Source of the DNA: Acetobacter orleanensis
GTDB lineage: Bacteria > Pseudomonadota > Alphaproteobacteria > Acetobacterales > Acetobacteraceae
Direction of reading: 5' to 3'
Assembly: GCF_001581005.1 (NCBI RefSeq)
Contig: NZ_LHZV01000067.1
Location: forward strand, 1-64,000
DNA length: 64,000 nt
Shown here: positions 18,336-28,021 of the stretch, in pieces
How the letters are laid out: each line of letters opens with the position of its first letter
Position numbering within the stretch: position 1 is the stretch's first letter
Position numbers and translations under genes: made by a program
Notes under the pieces: model-generated
The model's input: only the letters and a program-made list of their open reading frames with translations
What the model was told of the DNA's origin: nothing
Database searches by the model: none

Positions 18336-18980
18336 ATGTCGTATATGGTCAAGGAAATGTTTCTCACCCTACAGGGTGAGGGTGGACAGGCTGGGCGGCC
18401 AGCCGTCTTCTGTCGTTTTGCAGGGTGCAACCTATGGTCTGGTCGGGAAGCTGACCGGGCCGAGGCCATCTGCCAGTTCTGTGATACCGATTTTATCGGC
18501 ACGGACGGAGAAGGCGGTGGGAAGTTTGAAACGGCTGAAAAGCTGGCTGACACCATCGCCCGCTTCTGGCCGGAAACCGGCAAGGCCATGACGGTGCCGG
18601 GTCTGGTCGTCTTTACCGGCGGCGAGCCTCTGCTCCAGTTGGACGCCCCGCTGATTGAGGCCATGCATGCCCGCAACTTTACCATCGCGGTGGAAAGCAA
18701 TGGCACCCTGCCCGCGCCGGATGGGGTCGACTGGCTCTGCATCAGCCCCAAAGCGGGCGCGCCACTTGAACAGACCAGCGGCATGGAACTCAAACTGGTT
18801 TATCCGCAACCGGGGCTAGACCCGGCTACGCTGGAGCAGCTCAATTTCAAGCATTTCTGGCTGCAACCCATGGATGGCCCGAACCAGCATGAGAATACAC
18901 AGGCCGCCATACGGTACTGCCTCACCCACCCCAAATGGGGCCTTTCTTTACAGACCCACAAGCTGACCGGTATCCCTTAA
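18336..18980 (+). CDS. queE: 7-carboxy-7-deazaguanine synthase QueE
   Basis: Radical-SAM enzyme making 7-carboxy-7-deazaguanine in the queuosine/preQ0 pathway. The 214-residue protein starts MVKEMFLTLQGEGGQAGRPA and has an expanded cluster motif, CNLWSGREA ... CQFCD, where the first two cysteines are far apart, as in many proteobacterial QueE proteins. FTGGEPLLQLD and LCISPKAG are also typical. It is followed 3 bases later by queC in a queE-queC-queD operon. Confidence 0.92.
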   Translation: MSYMVKEMFLTLQGEGGQAGRPAVFCRFAGCNLWSGREADRAEAICQFCDTDFIGTDGEGGGKFETAEKLADTIARFWPETGKAMTVPGLVVFTGGEPLLQLDAPLIEAMHARNFTIAVESNGTLPAPDGVDWLCISPKAGAPLEQTSGMELKLVYPQPGLDPATLEQLNFKHFWLQPMDGPNQHENTQAAIRYCLTHPKWGLSLQTHKLTGIP

Positions 18981-18983
18981 GCT

Positions 18984-19712
18984 ATGTCCAAGCCTCTACG
19001 CGCCCTTGATGAAGCCGCTCTGGTCCTCTTCTCTGGAGGTCAGGATTCCGCCACCTGTCTGGCGTGGGCATTGGCCCGCTTTGGGCGTGTGGAAACACTG
19101 GGCTTTGACTACGGGCAACGCCACGCTGTGGAACTGGACTGCCGGGAAACACTGCGCGAGGGCTTGCGTAAACAAAATCCGCTCTGGAAAGAGCGGCTAG
19201 GCATGGACCACACTCTCGCCCTTGGCGCGCTGGGCGATATTTCTGAAACGGCTCTGACCCGCAACGCCGAAATCACCATGGAAAAAGACGGCCTACCCAA
19301 CACGTTTGTGCCGGGCCGCAACATTATTTTCCTGACATTTGCCGCAGCCCTCGCCGCCCGGCGGGGTATCCGCCATATCGTCACCGGCGTTTGTGAGACG
19401 GATTATTCGGGCTATCCCGACTGCCGGGATGACACCATCAAAGCCGTGCAGGTCGCCCTTAATCTCGGCATGGACTCGCGCTATGTCCTGCACACGCCGC
19501 TGATGTGGATTGATAAAGCCGAAACATGGAAGCTGGCTGAAGAACTCGGCGGCCCCGCTCTGGTCTCGCTCATCAATCAGGAAAGTCACACCTGTTATCT
19601 GGGAGACCGCGGGACCATGCACCCGTGGGGTCATGGCTGTGGGGAGTGCCCGGCCTGCGCCCTGCGCCGCGCTGGGTGGGAAGAGTATGTGGCGGAGAAA
19701 GCCCGTGCCTGA
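18984..19712 (+). CDS. queC: 7-cyano-7-deazaguanine (preQ0) synthase QueC
   Basis: Converts carboxy-deazaguanine to preQ0 using ATP and ammonia. The 242-residue protein has the PP-loop [14 protein letters not shown] near residue 15 and the zinc-binding set near the C-terminus ([20 protein letters not shown]). [17 protein letters not shown] is a family signature. It overlaps the preferred queD start by 8 bases. Confidence 0.93.
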   Translation: MSKPLRALDEAALVLFSGGQDSATCLAWALARFGRVETLGFDYGQRHAVELDCRETLREGLRKQNPLWKERLGMDHTLALGALGDISETALTRNAEITMEKDGLPNTFVPGRNIIFLTFAAALAARRGIRHIVTGVCETDYSGYPDCRDDTIKAVQVALNLGMDSRYVLHTPLMWIDKAETWKLAEELGGPALVSLINQESHTCYLGDRGTMHPWGHGCGECPACALRRAGWEEYVAEKARA

Positions 19713-20229
19713 TCTGGTTTTTACCCGTCGCTTTTCCATGGGCCACCGCCTGATTCACGGAGCGAGCGAAGCCTGCGCCCTGCCCCATGGGCATAATGAG
19801 TTTGTGACCGTACGCCTCAGCCCCACTCACGCAGCGCGGCTGGATGGCAAGGGCAATATGCCCGTCTCTTTCCAGCGGGCAAAAAGCACATGGCACCGCT
19901 TTGTGGATGAAAAGCTGGACCACGCCCTGCAACTGGCGGAAGACGACCCTCTGCTGGCATGGTTTCAGGCGAATGAACCCGCCCGCGCCCAGCGTATTGT
20001 CATCACCCCCGGTGACCCGACGACCGAACTGATGGTCTGCCTGATGATGGCAAAGCTCAGCGCGTTTCTAAAAGCGGATGGGGATATGCTGCGCTGCACA
20101 GAAGTCTCTCTACAGGAAACACCGACCAACACAGTGACATTCAGCGGTGACCCGGCGGACATGATTCCCTCCGGACGCGCCCCTGAATCCTGCTGGTGGC
20201 ACCGGGCGGATATGTCGATTTCCGACTGA
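19705..20229 (+). CDS. queD: 6-carboxytetrahydropterin synthase QueD
   Basis: Forms 6-carboxytetrahydropterin from dihydroneopterin triphosphate, the first committed step to preQ0. The zinc and catalytic set [22 protein letters not shown] contributes one early His, the catalytic Cys (CX3HGH) and the HGH pair. A GTG at 19705 inside the queC end is preferred because GGAG lies seven bases upstream; an ATG at 19687 is the alternative. It is 174 residues, slightly longer than E. coli QueD. Confidence 0.85.
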   Translation: MPDLVFTRRFSMGHRLIHGASEACALPHGHNEFVTVRLSPTHAARLDGKGNMPVSFQRAKSTWHRFVDEKLDHALQLAEDDPLLAWFQANEPARAQRIVITPGDPTTELMVCLMMAKLSAFLKADGDMLRCTEVSLQETPTNTVTFSGDPADMIPSGRAPESCWWHRADMSISD

Positions 20230-20270
20230 CCACCACACCCGCTCCCAGCACATAAAGTTTCAGCCGCACC

Positions 20271-20309
20271 GGCCCTGCCCGTCCATCTGGCTAGATGGCG
20301 GGCAAGGCC
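20271..20309. terminator. Bidirectional hairpin between queD and mqo
   Basis: GGCC-CT-GCCCG-T-CCATCT at 20271-20288 pairs with AGATGG-CGGGC-AA-GGCC ending at 20309, with a GGCT loop. It sits in the 95-base gap between two convergent genes, so it could end both transcripts. There is no long T-run on either side. Confidence 0.6.
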
Positions 20310-20324
20310 CGAAGGCGTCTGGCG

Positions 20325-21824
20325 TCAGACGTCTCCCAGTTGCAGGGTTTTTGTGGTTTTATCCCGCAGTTCAGCACACAATTCCGGATTGTTAGCCAGC
20401 GTCTGGCCATAAGACGGGATCATGGCTTTTAGCTTCGCGTCCCATTCCGGCAGTTTCTCGGCAAAGCATTTTTTCAGCACCGTCAGCATGATGGGTGCGG
20501 CAGTCGATGCCCCCGGAGAAGCCCCCAGCAGTGCGGCGATAGAGCCATCCTTGCTGGAAATTACTTCTGTCCCAAATTGCAGCACACCGCCCTTTGCAGC
20601 ATCTTCCTTGATAATCTGCACGCGCTGCCCGGCGACAACCAGTTCCCAGTCCTTGGAGCGGGCGGTCGGCACAAAGTCGCGCAACGCGTTCATCCGCTCA
20701 CTATTGGACTGCATGACCTGCTGGATCAGATACTTGGTCAGCGGCCAGTTATCTTTCGCAACGGCAAGCATCGCCTTGATGTTATTCAGCCGGATGGAAC
20801 GAGGCAGATCCATAAGGGAGCCAAATTTAAGGAAACGGGTTGAGAAGCCCGCATACGGCCCGAACAGTAAGGCTGGCTTGCCGTCAATCATCCGGGTATC
20901 CAGATGCGGCACGGACATGGGCGGCGCGCCCACAGAAGCCTTGCCGTAAACTTTTGCGCGATGCTGCGCCACAATTTCCGGATTGGTACAGCGCAAGAAC
21001 TGGCCGCTGACTGGAAAGCCGCCCACACCTTTTGATTCCGGAATACCGGTTTTCTGGAGCAGAGACAGCGCCCCACCACCAGCACCAATAAAGACAAAGC
21101 GGGCATTAACCGTGCGCTGCGTGTTCTGGCGCAGATCCTGCACCAGAATCTGCCACCGGCCATCCGGACCGCGCTTGATGTTCAACACATCATGCTTGGT
21201 GTGCAGGGAACATCCGCCAGACTCCGTCAGATAGCTGAACAGCAGGCGCGTCAGCGCACCAAAATTAACGTCTGTCCCATTCAGGCTCCGTGTAACAGCC
21301 AAAAGCTGCCCCGGCGGCCGGGCTTGCATGACCAGCGGCATCCATTGCGCCAGCTGCGCAGGGTCTTCGGAATACTCCATCCCGGCGAAAAGCGGGTGTG
21401 CACTCAACGCCTCATGGCGCTTACGCAGGAAGGCAACATTGGCCTCCCCCCACACAAAACTCATATGCGGGACAGGCGTAATAAAATCACGCGGTGAGGC
21501 AATAATCTTGTTTTCAACCAGATGAGACCAGAACTGGCGTGAGATCTGGAAGGCCTCATTCACAGCCACGGCTTTGCTGATATCCACGCTACCATCGGCT
21601 TTCTGGGGCGTGTAATTCAGTTCACACAGCGCGGAATGGCCAGTGCCCGCATTATTCCACGCATCCGAGCTTTCTTCCGCCACGTTGTCCAGACGCTCGA
21701 AAATGCTGATACGCCAGTCCGGCTGTAACTGGCGGAGGAAAACCCCGAGGGTGGCGCTCATCACGCCTCCACCAATCAGGACAACATCAACGGATGAAGA
21801 AGAATCGGTCGTGGTGGAACTCAT
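20325..21824 (-). CDS. mqo: Malate:quinone oxidoreductase
   Basis: FAD-dependent peripheral membrane enzyme that oxidises malate to oxaloacetate and passes electrons to ubiquinone; acetic acid bacteria commonly rely on it. The dinucleotide-binding motif [13 protein letters not shown] is at residue about 15, and [17 protein letters not shown] and the [17 protein letters not shown] end segment are diagnostic. The ATG at 21824 is preferred (GGAG six bases upstream) over the adjacent 21827; the frame is open to 21917. The protein is 499 residues. Confidence 0.95.
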   Translation of the reverse strand: MSSTTTDSSSSVDVVLIGGGVMSATLGVFLRQLQPDWRISIFERLDNVAEESSDAWNNAGTGHSALCELNYTPQKADGSVDISKAVAVNEAFQISRQFWSHLVENKIIASPRDFITPVPHMSFVWGEANVAFLRKRHEALSAHPLFAGMEYSEDPAQLAQWMPLVMQARPPGQLLAVTRSLNGTDVNFGALTRLLFSYLTESGGCSLHTKHDVLNIKRGPDGRWQILVQDLRQNTQRTVNARFVFIGAGGGALSLLQKTGIPESKGVGGFPVSGQFLRCTNPEIVAQHRAKVYGKASVGAPPMSVPHLDTRMIDGKPALLFGPYAGFSTRFLKFGSLMDLPRSIRLNNIKAMLAVAKDNWPLTKYLIQQVMQSNSERMNALRDFVPTARSKDWELVVAGQRVQIIKEDAAKGGVLQFGTEVISSKDGSIAALLGASPGASTAAPIMLTVLKKCFAEKLPEWDAKLKAMIPSYGQTLANNPELCAELRDKTTKTLQLGDV

Positions 21825-22085
21825 CATGGTCTCCGCATTCTCAGCCCATTTCTTCCCAACGGCAGCAGGAGGAAGGCAAAATGCGCTCCGCTCGCCGTGG
21901 TGCCTGCTCCGGCGCAAGAGCAGGTGTTAAGGTAACCCGTGTGGTTATGGACTTTATCCTATGCCACAACTTCCGCCTGACGCAGTTCTCATCTCTGCGA
22001 GAGCGGAGCAGCATTGCATGAACTTAACGGCAGGAGGAGCGTTTCATACACTCTCATCCCGACAGAGAATAAAGGATTGCAGTCC

Positions 22086-22517
22086 ATGGCGATTAAAAAA
22101 TACGGCACTGCCCACTGGGAAGGCCCGATTAAAGAAGGGCATGGCACCGTTTCCACTGAAAGCAATGCGCTGAAGAACCAGCCTTACGGCTTTAACACCC
22201 GCTTTGAAGACAAACCCGGCACCAACCCGGAAGAACTTCTGGGCGCTGCGCACGCAGCCTGTTTTTCCATGGCGCTTTCTCTAATTCTGGGGAACGCAGG
22301 CCTTACGGCAAACTCTATCGACACCAAGGCGGAAGTCAGCCTGACCAAGGTTGCCGATGGTTTTGAAATTGATGCCGTAGCCCTCACGCTGGAAGCCAAC
22401 GTGCCCGGCGCCACGGCGGAGCAGTTTCAGGAACTGGCCAACAAAGCCAAAACCGGCTGCCCGGTTTCCAAGCTTTTCAAGGCCCGCATTACGCTGGACG
22501 CAAAACTGATCGGCTAA
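22086..22517 (+). CDS. OsmC-family peroxiredoxin-like protein
   Basis: A 143-residue OsmC-type protein that probably reduces organic hydroperoxides. The two redox cysteines are in AHAACFSMAL (residue about 59) and TGCPVSKLF (residue about 125). The ATG at 22086 is preceded by AAAGGA and gives the usual MAIKKYGTAHWEG start; the frame runs upstream to 22014. It is divergent from mqo with a 261-base gap and converges on aroC with only 3 bases between stops. Confidence 0.9.
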   Translation: MAIKKYGTAHWEGPIKEGHGTVSTESNALKNQPYGFNTRFEDKPGTNPEELLGAAHAACFSMALSLILGNAGLTANSIDTKAEVSLTKVADGFEIDAVALTLEANVPGATAEQFQELANKAKTGCPVSKLFKARITLDAKLIG

Positions 22518-22520
22518 ACC

Positions 22521-23591
22521 TCAGCCGACCTGCCCACGATGCCGCAACAGATGGTCTGCCAGCACGCAGGCCATCATGGCTTCCCCAACCGGCACAGCCC
22601 GAATCCCGACACAGGGATCGTGGCGGCCTTTGGTAATCACCTCTTTATTCTCACCATCCCGCGTGACAGACGGCACCGGGGCCAGCATCGAGCTGGTCGG
22701 TTTGACCGCAAACCGCGCTACAATTGGCTGACCGCTGGAAATGCCGCCCAAGATACCGCCAGCGTGGTTCGCGCCGAACGCAATCTCACCATTTTGCATG
22801 GAAAGCGGGTCTGCATTTTCAAGGCCGGTCAGGGCCGCGGACGCAAAGCCATCGCCAATTTCCACACCTTTGACGGCGTTGATGCTCATCAAGGCGGCAG
22901 CGAGATCGGAATCCAGCTTACCGTAAATCGGCGCACCCAGACCGGCAGGCACGCCCTCCGCTACAACTTCAATCACCGCGCCAATGGACAGACCCGCCTT
23001 GCGGATACCCGCCAGATACTCTTCCCATTCCGGCACACACGCCGCATCTGGGCAAAAAAACGGGTTGCGCGTGACTTCGGCCCAGTCCCAGCGGGAGCGG
23101 TCAATTTTATGCGGGCCGAGCTGGACCAGTGCGCCACGAATACGCACCCCCTGCCCTAGCACCTGCCGCGCAATGGCCCCCGCAGCAACACGGCACGCCG
23201 TTTCACGCGCGGATGAGCGCCCGCCGCCACGATAATCCCGGATGCCGTATTTCAGGTCATAGGTGAGGTCCGCATGGCCGGGGCGATAGGTCTGGGCAAT
23301 ATCGCCATAGTCACGGGACCGCTGATCCGTGTTTTCAATCAGGAGGGAAATCGGCGTGCCGGTTGTCTGCCCATCAAACACGCCAGAGAGGATGCGCACC
23401 GCATCCGGCTCTTTCCGTTGCGTGGTAAAGGCTGACTGGCCCGGCCGCCGCAGGTCCAGAAACGGCTGAATGTCCGCCTCGGTTAACGGCAGACGTGGCG
23501 GGCAGCCATCCACCACACAGCCAATGGCCGGTCCATGGCTTTCACCCCATGTCGTGACGCGAAAAAGATGACCAAAGCTGTTGTGGGACAC
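22521..23591 (-). CDS. aroC: Chorismate synthase
   Basis: Last step of the shikimate pathway, making chorismate from EPSP using reduced FMN. The 356-residue protein carries the family signatures [20 protein letters not shown] at the N-terminus, [19 protein letters not shown], and [18 protein letters not shown] near the end. A GTG at 23591 with GAGG upstream is the start. It follows fabI by 8 bases in a fabI-aroC operon. Confidence 0.95.
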   Translation of the reverse strand: MSHNSFGHLFRVTTWGESHGPAIGCVVDGCPPRLPLTEADIQPFLDLRRPGQSAFTTQRKEPDAVRILSGVFDGQTTGTPISLLIENTDQRSRDYGDIAQTYRPGHADLTYDLKYGIRDYRGGGRSSARETACRVAAGAIARQVLGQGVRIRGALVQLGPHKIDRSRWDWAEVTRNPFFCPDAACVPEWEEYLAGIRKAGLSIGAVIEVVAEGVPAGLGAPIYGKLDSDLAAALMSINAVKGVEIGDGFASAALTGLENADPLSMQNGEIAFGANHAGGILGGISSGQPIVARFAVKPTSSMLAPVPSVTRDGENKEVITKGRHDPCVGIRAVPVGEAMMACVLADHLLRHRGQVG

Positions 23592-23599
23592 AGTAAACC

Positions 23600-24439
23600 T
23601 CAGTCGCCTGATACAGAAATATCCGGAGCCGTGGGGTTTTTCATCCCCACAATATTGTAGCCGCAGTCAACGTGGTGGATTTCACCCGTGACACCGGAAG
23701 AGAGGTCAGAGAGCATATAAAGCCCAGCGCCACCCACTTCTTCCAGAGCCACGTTGCGTTCCAGCGGCGCGTTATACTGGTTCCACTTCAGAATGTAGCG
23801 GAAATCCCCAATCCCGCTGGCCGCCAGCGTCTTGATGGGCCCGGCGGAAATGCCGTTAACGCGAATGCCATCCCGGCCCAGATCAGCCGCCATATAACGC
23901 ACGGAGGCTTCCAGCGCCGCCTTGGCAACACCCATAACGTTGTAATGCGGCATAACGCGCTCAGCACCCAGATAAGTCAGGGTCAGCAGAGATCCGCCGT
24001 CCTTCATCAGCGCGGACGCCCGCTGGGCGACAGCGGTAAAGGAATAGCAGGAAATATCCAGAGCCGTCAGAAACGCCTCACGCGGGGTATCCACATACCG
24101 CCCGCGCAGGAACTGCTTGTCGGCCCAGCCAATGGCATGCACCACAAAATCCAGTTTGCCCCATTCGCGCTCCAGCGTGGCGAATAGCTCGTCCAGAGCG
24201 GCATCATCCGTCACATCACATGGCAGGACCAGAGAGGCGCCAATGCTTTCAGCCAGCGGCTTAACGCGCTTGCCAAGGGCTTCCCCCTGATAGGTGAAAG
24301 CCATCTCGCCGCCCTGCGCCGCCACGGCCTGAGCAATACCCCAAGCAATGGAGCGATCATTGGCAACACCCATTACCAGACCTTTTTTGCCCTGCATCAA
24401 TGTGCCCCGGGCGGGCAATGTGGTGTTGTGTGAAGACAT
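23600..24439 (-). CDS. fabI: Enoyl-ACP reductase (NADH) FabI
   Basis: Last reductive step of fatty-acid elongation and the target of triclosan-type inhibitors. The 279-residue SDR-like protein has [20 protein letters not shown] at the cofactor site, [18 protein letters not shown], and the catalytic YX6K arrangement in [33 protein letters not shown] is diagnostic. An internal ATG at about residue 15 could also serve as start. It is divergent from pdxH across 170 bases. Confidence 0.94.
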   Translation of the reverse strand: MSSHNTTLPARGTLMQGKKGLVMGVANDRSIAWGIAQAVAAQGGEMAFTYQGEALGKRVKPLAESIGASLVLPCDVTDDAALDELFATLEREWGKLDFVVHAIGWADKQFLRGRYVDTPREAFLTALDISCYSFTAVAQRASALMKDGGSLLTLTYLGAERVMPHYNVMGVAKAALEASVRYMAADLGRDGIRVNGISAGPIKTLAASGIGDFRYILKWNQYNAPLERNVALEEVGGAGLYMLSDLSSGVTGEIHHVDCGYNIVGMKNPTAPDISVSGD

Positions 24440-24609
24440 GCTGTGACCTCGACCTGTCTATTGAGACTACTCTGAAACGTGTAGCGGTTGGTCGCATACC
24501 ACAGCGTGCTAAACAAGACCAAAGCGGTTGCTAACGCTTCAAACCGTTCTTCCGTTTCGATACAAAGCGTGAAGAACGTCTTTTTTTTCGATGCTGAAAG
24601 AAACAGAGC

Positions 24610-25245
24610 ATGACTGAATCCACGTCTTCTTCCGCTCTAGAGTCCTCATCAGTGCTGATCGACTTCACCGCCGATCCGTTCACCCTGTTTTCCGCATGGA
24701 TGCAGGATGCTGAAAAATCCGAGCCCTCTGACCCGAACGCCATGGTCTTGGCGACCAGCACGCCTGATGGCCACCCGTCCGCTCGTATCGTTCTGCTGAA
24801 AGGCATGGATCGGCGCGGCTTTGTTTTCTACACCAATCAAGATAGCCGCAAAGGGCACGAACTGGCGGAAAATCCCCACGTTGCCTTGCTGTTCCACTGG
24901 AAAAGCCTGCGGCGGCAGATCCGGATTGAAGGGGGTGTCACCCCCGTCACGCCAGAAGAGGCGGATGCCTATTTTGCGAGTCGGAGCCGTATCTCCCGCA
25001 TGGGTGCCATTGCGTCCGACCAATCCCGCCCGCTGGCGGACCGCGCCATTTTTGAGCAGCGCTTGAAGGATGTGGACGCACGGTATGAAGGGCAGGACCT
25101 TATCCCCCGCCCCGCCAACTGGTCCGGCTACCGCGTCTCTCCCAAGTGTTTTGAATTCTGGCAGGAAAGACCCTACCGCCTGCATGACCGTGCGACTTGG
25201 ACGCGTGAGGGAAACAACTGGAATGTCACGCGTTTATATCCATAA
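24610..25245 (+). CDS. pdxH: Pyridoxamine/pyridoxine 5'-phosphate oxidase
   Basis: FMN enzyme making pyridoxal 5'-phosphate. The 211-residue protein has MVLATSTPDGHPSARIVLLK, FYTNQDSRKGHELAENP, VTPEEADAYFASRSRIS, and the C-terminal substrate motif GYRVSPKCFEFWQ ending in TRLYP, all typical of PdxH. It is the only gene of its strand here before the stress protein 64 bases downstream. fabI diverges upstream, so a two-way promoter lies in 24440-24609. Confidence 0.95.
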   Translation: MTESTSSSALESSSVLIDFTADPFTLFSAWMQDAEKSEPSDPNAMVLATSTPDGHPSARIVLLKGMDRRGFVFYTNQDSRKGHELAENPHVALLFHWKSLRRQIRIEGGVTPVTPEEADAYFASRSRISRMGAIASDQSRPLADRAIFEQRLKDVDARYEGQDLIPRPANWSGYRVSPKCFEFWQERPYRLHDRATWTREGNNWNVTRLYP

Positions 25246-25309
25246 CTCTTGTGGAACAAGATTATCCTTTCGGCCAGCCCGATTCCTGTAGAGGCGGAGA
25301 ATAAAAACA

Positions 25310-26188
25310 ATGAAAGACGTCCGTAAAATCCTGCTCCCCATGGTGAGCACCTCCAATGGAGAAGCCGCGCTAACCCGTGGCTATAATTTCGCCCGTCGGT
25401 TTGGCGCGCATCTGGCTGTGCTGCATGTCCGCCCGGATGGCCGGGACATCGCACCGCTGGCTGGCGAAGGTCTGTCCGGTGCCATGGTGGAAGACCTGAT
25501 GCGTACCGCTGAGCATGAAAGCTCCCGCCACGCGCAGGAGGTCCGCGCTCTGTTTGAACGCTTTGTGGCGGCACATCCGGATATTGAAGTCATCTCCCCG
25601 CACTCTTCCTTCCCGTGGGATAAGGCGAGCATCAGCTTTAACATTCTGAGCGGCGCGGAAAGCGAGATTGTCCCCGCTCACGCCCGCCTGTCTGACTTTA
25701 CGCTGGTACCCCACCCCGATTCCGGGGCAGAGGTCTCTTCTTCAGAAACACTCCACGCGGTGCTTTTTGACAGTGGACGCCCGGTTGTCATTGCTCCCCG
25801 CACAACGCCTACGGGCATGATCAAACGCGTGTGCATTGGCTGGAACGGCACGGCAGAATCATCATCCGCCCTGCGGGGCGCTCTGGCATGGGCTCATACG
25901 GCGGAAGCTGTCCGTGTGCTGCATTGCGAGGATTATCAGCGTCGCGGCCCCAAGGCGCGGGATGTGATCGACTATCTGTCCTTCCACGGCATCAAAGCCG
26001 AAGCCGTGGAGTTTCCGCCTGTTGACCGTGATGTTGGCAAAGGCCTGCTTGCCGCCTGTCATGATTTTGGCGCGGATATGCTGGCAATGGGCGCTTATTC
26101 CCACTCCCGCCTGCGTCAGCTCATTCTGGGGGGGGTGACTCGCTACACGCTGGAACATGCCGACCTGACTGTGCTGATGAGCCGTTAA
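25310..26188 (+). CDS. Tandem-domain universal stress protein
   Basis: A 292-residue cytoplasmic protein with two UspA folds, residues about 1-150 and 165-292. The first starts RKILLPMVSTSNGEAALTRG. The second starts RVCIGWNGTAESSSALRGAL and ends GAYSHSRLRQLILGGVTRYT, which resembles the ATP-binding GX2GX9GS/T motif of Usp proteins. A GGAG site precedes the ATG. Its specific stress role is unknown. Confidence 0.88.
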   Translation: MKDVRKILLPMVSTSNGEAALTRGYNFARRFGAHLAVLHVRPDGRDIAPLAGEGLSGAMVEDLMRTAEHESSRHAQEVRALFERFVAAHPDIEVISPHSSFPWDKASISFNILSGAESEIVPAHARLSDFTLVPHPDSGAEVSSSETLHAVLFDSGRPVVIAPRTTPTGMIKRVCIGWNGTAESSSALRGALAWAHTAEAVRVLHCEDYQRRGPKARDVIDYLSFHGIKAEAVEFPPVDRDVGKGLLAACHDFGADMLAMGAYSHSRLRQLILGGVTRYTLEHADLTVLMSR

Positions 26189-26215
26189 AATCGGCTTCCC
26201 AGCAGCCACATCCAA

Positions 26216-26248
26216 CCTCCCCGTGATAACCCGTATGATCCGGGGAGG
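26216..26248 (+). terminator. Hairpin terminator after the universal stress protein
   Basis: CCTCCCCG at 26216-26223 pairs perfectly with CGGGGAGG at 26241-26248 around a 17-base loop, 28 bases after the stop codon. It lies between convergent genes and could serve both strands. Confidence 0.55.
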
Positions 26249-26342
26249 ATATTAAGAAAAACTCGTCAGGTTTTTACAGAAAACTGCCCGTGAAAGGCCG
26301 GAGGATAGGTGCTGATGCCAGATTACCGGCTAGAAAGCGATT

Positions 26343-27146
26343 TCAGCCTTTTTCTGGGTCTGGCAGCGTAAAACTCAACCCATCCCATGCGGCCTCAACA
26401 CCATCTGGCAGATTATCGCACATCCAAGCCCAGTCCATGTCTGGGCCAAGGTGGGTTAGAATCACCCGGCGGGGCTGAACGCGTTCTTTCCATTCCAGAA
26501 CCCGGTCCAGCCAAGCATGGGCGCTGTGCGGCTGCTTCTGGAAGCAATCGACAATCCACGTATCAACCCCGGCCAGCACCTCAAAAGACGCCTCGGGCAA
26601 TTCCACAACATCCGTGCTGTAAGCGAAATCTCCGCATCTCAGGCCGCCGGATTCAATACGACCGTGGTTCTGCGCGAACAGCGAGACTTTATATCCACCC
26701 ATCACCACATCCCCATGCAGAGGCACCGGCTGCGCCTCAACCACCGCCCGGAAAAAATGAGGCGGTGTCCATGGCCGAAAGACATAATCAAAGCGTGTCT
26801 GGATTTCTTCCAGCACGAAGGCGGTCCCAAAGGCCGTGATTGGCTGTCCGATAACGCGGTTAATGCCCCGCACCTCATCCAGCCCGGCAATATGGTCCGC
26901 ATGAGCGTGAGTATAGAAAATGGATTTGAAGGCGCTGATCCCGTTAGCCAGCAACTGGGCGCGGATATCAGGCCCGGTATCCACCAGAATTCCCTCGCCA
27001 TCTTCCATCTGAATAAAGAGAGATGCGCGGCTGCGTCTATTCCGGGGCTCGGCAGGATCGCACTGGCCCCAGATGCCGTGGCCATCGTCGCCACCCAGCA
27101 TTGGCACCCCAGCGGACCCGCCACACCCCAGAATTGTTACCTTCAT
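26343..27146 (-). CDS. MBL-fold metallohydrolase (PhnP/PqqB-like)
   Basis: A 267-residue metallo-beta-lactamase-fold hydrolase. The metal-binding motif is THAHADHIAGLDEVRG (residue about 79), with later ligand candidates in FAYSTDVVELPE and VILTHLGPDMD. The N-terminal ILGCGGSAGVPMLG is shared with PhnP phosphodiesterases and PqqB. In alphaproteobacteria this gene commonly follows tatD, as here (17 bases). The substrate is unknown; a cyclic-phosphate diester is the family-based guess. Confidence 0.85.
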   Translation of the reverse strand: MKVTILGCGGSAGVPMLGGDDGHGIWGQCDPAEPRNRRSRASLFIQMEDGEGILVDTGPDIRAQLLANGISAFKSIFYTHAHADHIAGLDEVRGINRVIGQPITAFGTAFVLEEIQTRFDYVFRPWTPPHFFRAVVEAQPVPLHGDVVMGGYKVSLFAQNHGRIESGGLRCGDFAYSTDVVELPEASFEVLAGVDTWIVDCFQKQPHSAHAWLDRVLEWKERVQPRRVILTHLGPDMDWAWMCDNLPDGVEAAWDGLSFTLPDPEKG

Positions 27147-27163
27147 GCCGTCTGCTTCCCTGT

Positions 27164-27952
27164 TCAGACCGCCTTGCGGAAGAGACGGAAAAAATTATCG
27201 GTCGTCATCTGCGTAAACGCGGCCAGATCCTGCCCGCGCTCCTGCGCAAGGCAGGCTGCGGTATAAGCCACATAAGCCGGTTCATTCCGCTTCCCCCGGC
27301 GTGGCACGGGGGCGAGATAGGGCGAATCGGTTTCCACCAAAATACGGTCCGCTGGCAGGTCTCGCGCAACCTCACGGAACTCCCCGCATTTCGGGAAGGT
27401 CGCAATACCCGAGAAGCTGACAGAGCCACCCAGTTCCACCACACATCGGGCCAGATCCACACCAGATGCAAAACAATGCAACAGAATGGGGAATGCCCCC
27501 TTTTCTGTCTCTTCCCGCAAAATCTGCGCCACATCGTCATCCGCCTGACGGGCATGGATGATGATGGGCACATTCAGCGCACGCGCTGCCCCAATATGCC
27601 TGCGGAAGCTCTCATGCTGAAGCGGCCTGATCTCTTCCGCTCCATGGAAATAATCAAGCCCGCTCTCGCCAATGCCAACCACTTCCGGCGCATCGGCAAT
27701 CGCAACAATCTCATCCACAGACGGCACGGGGCCTTCTTCCACGTGGTCCGGGTGGGTGCCAACCGTGCACCACACCTTTACATCTGGTGTGCCAAACCCT
27801 GTCAGACGTTTCTGCTCATCCGCACGGGCCAAACGGGTGCCTATCGTCACCATCCCGCTGACCCCGGCATCTCTGGCCGCTGCCAGCAAGGCGGGCATTT
27901 CCTCATCCGTATAATGGTCCAGATGACAGTGAGAATCGATCAGTCCGGTCAT
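27164..27952 (-). CDS. tatD: TatD-family metal-dependent hydrolase
   Basis: A 262-residue TIM-barrel nuclease-type hydrolase. It has the metal motif DSHCHLDHY at the N-terminus, the middle GESGLDYFHG, IIHARQADDD, and the C-terminal ETDSPYLAPVPRRGKRNEP. The ATG at 27952, preceded by GAGAG, gives the conserved start MTGLIDSHCHLD; the frame runs upstream to 27979. It follows metG by 69 bases in the mltB-to-MBL operon. Confidence 0.93.
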   Translation of the reverse strand: MTGLIDSHCHLDHYTDEEMPALLAAARDAGVSGMVTIGTRLARADEQKRLTGFGTPDVKVWCTVGTHPDHVEEGPVPSVDEIVAIADAPEVVGIGESGLDYFHGAEEIRPLQHESFRRHIGAARALNVPIIIHARQADDDVAQILREETEKGAFPILLHCFASGVDLARCVVELGGSVSFSGIATFPKCGEFREVARDLPADRILVETDSPYLAPVPRRGKRNEPAYVAYTAACLAQERGQDLAAFTQMTTDNFFRLFRKAV

Positions 27953-28021
27953 AACGCTCTCAGAGGCTGTTTTTAACATTTAGAGATGAAGGCTGTGGGG
28001 CGTTCTGAAACAGGCGCTCAG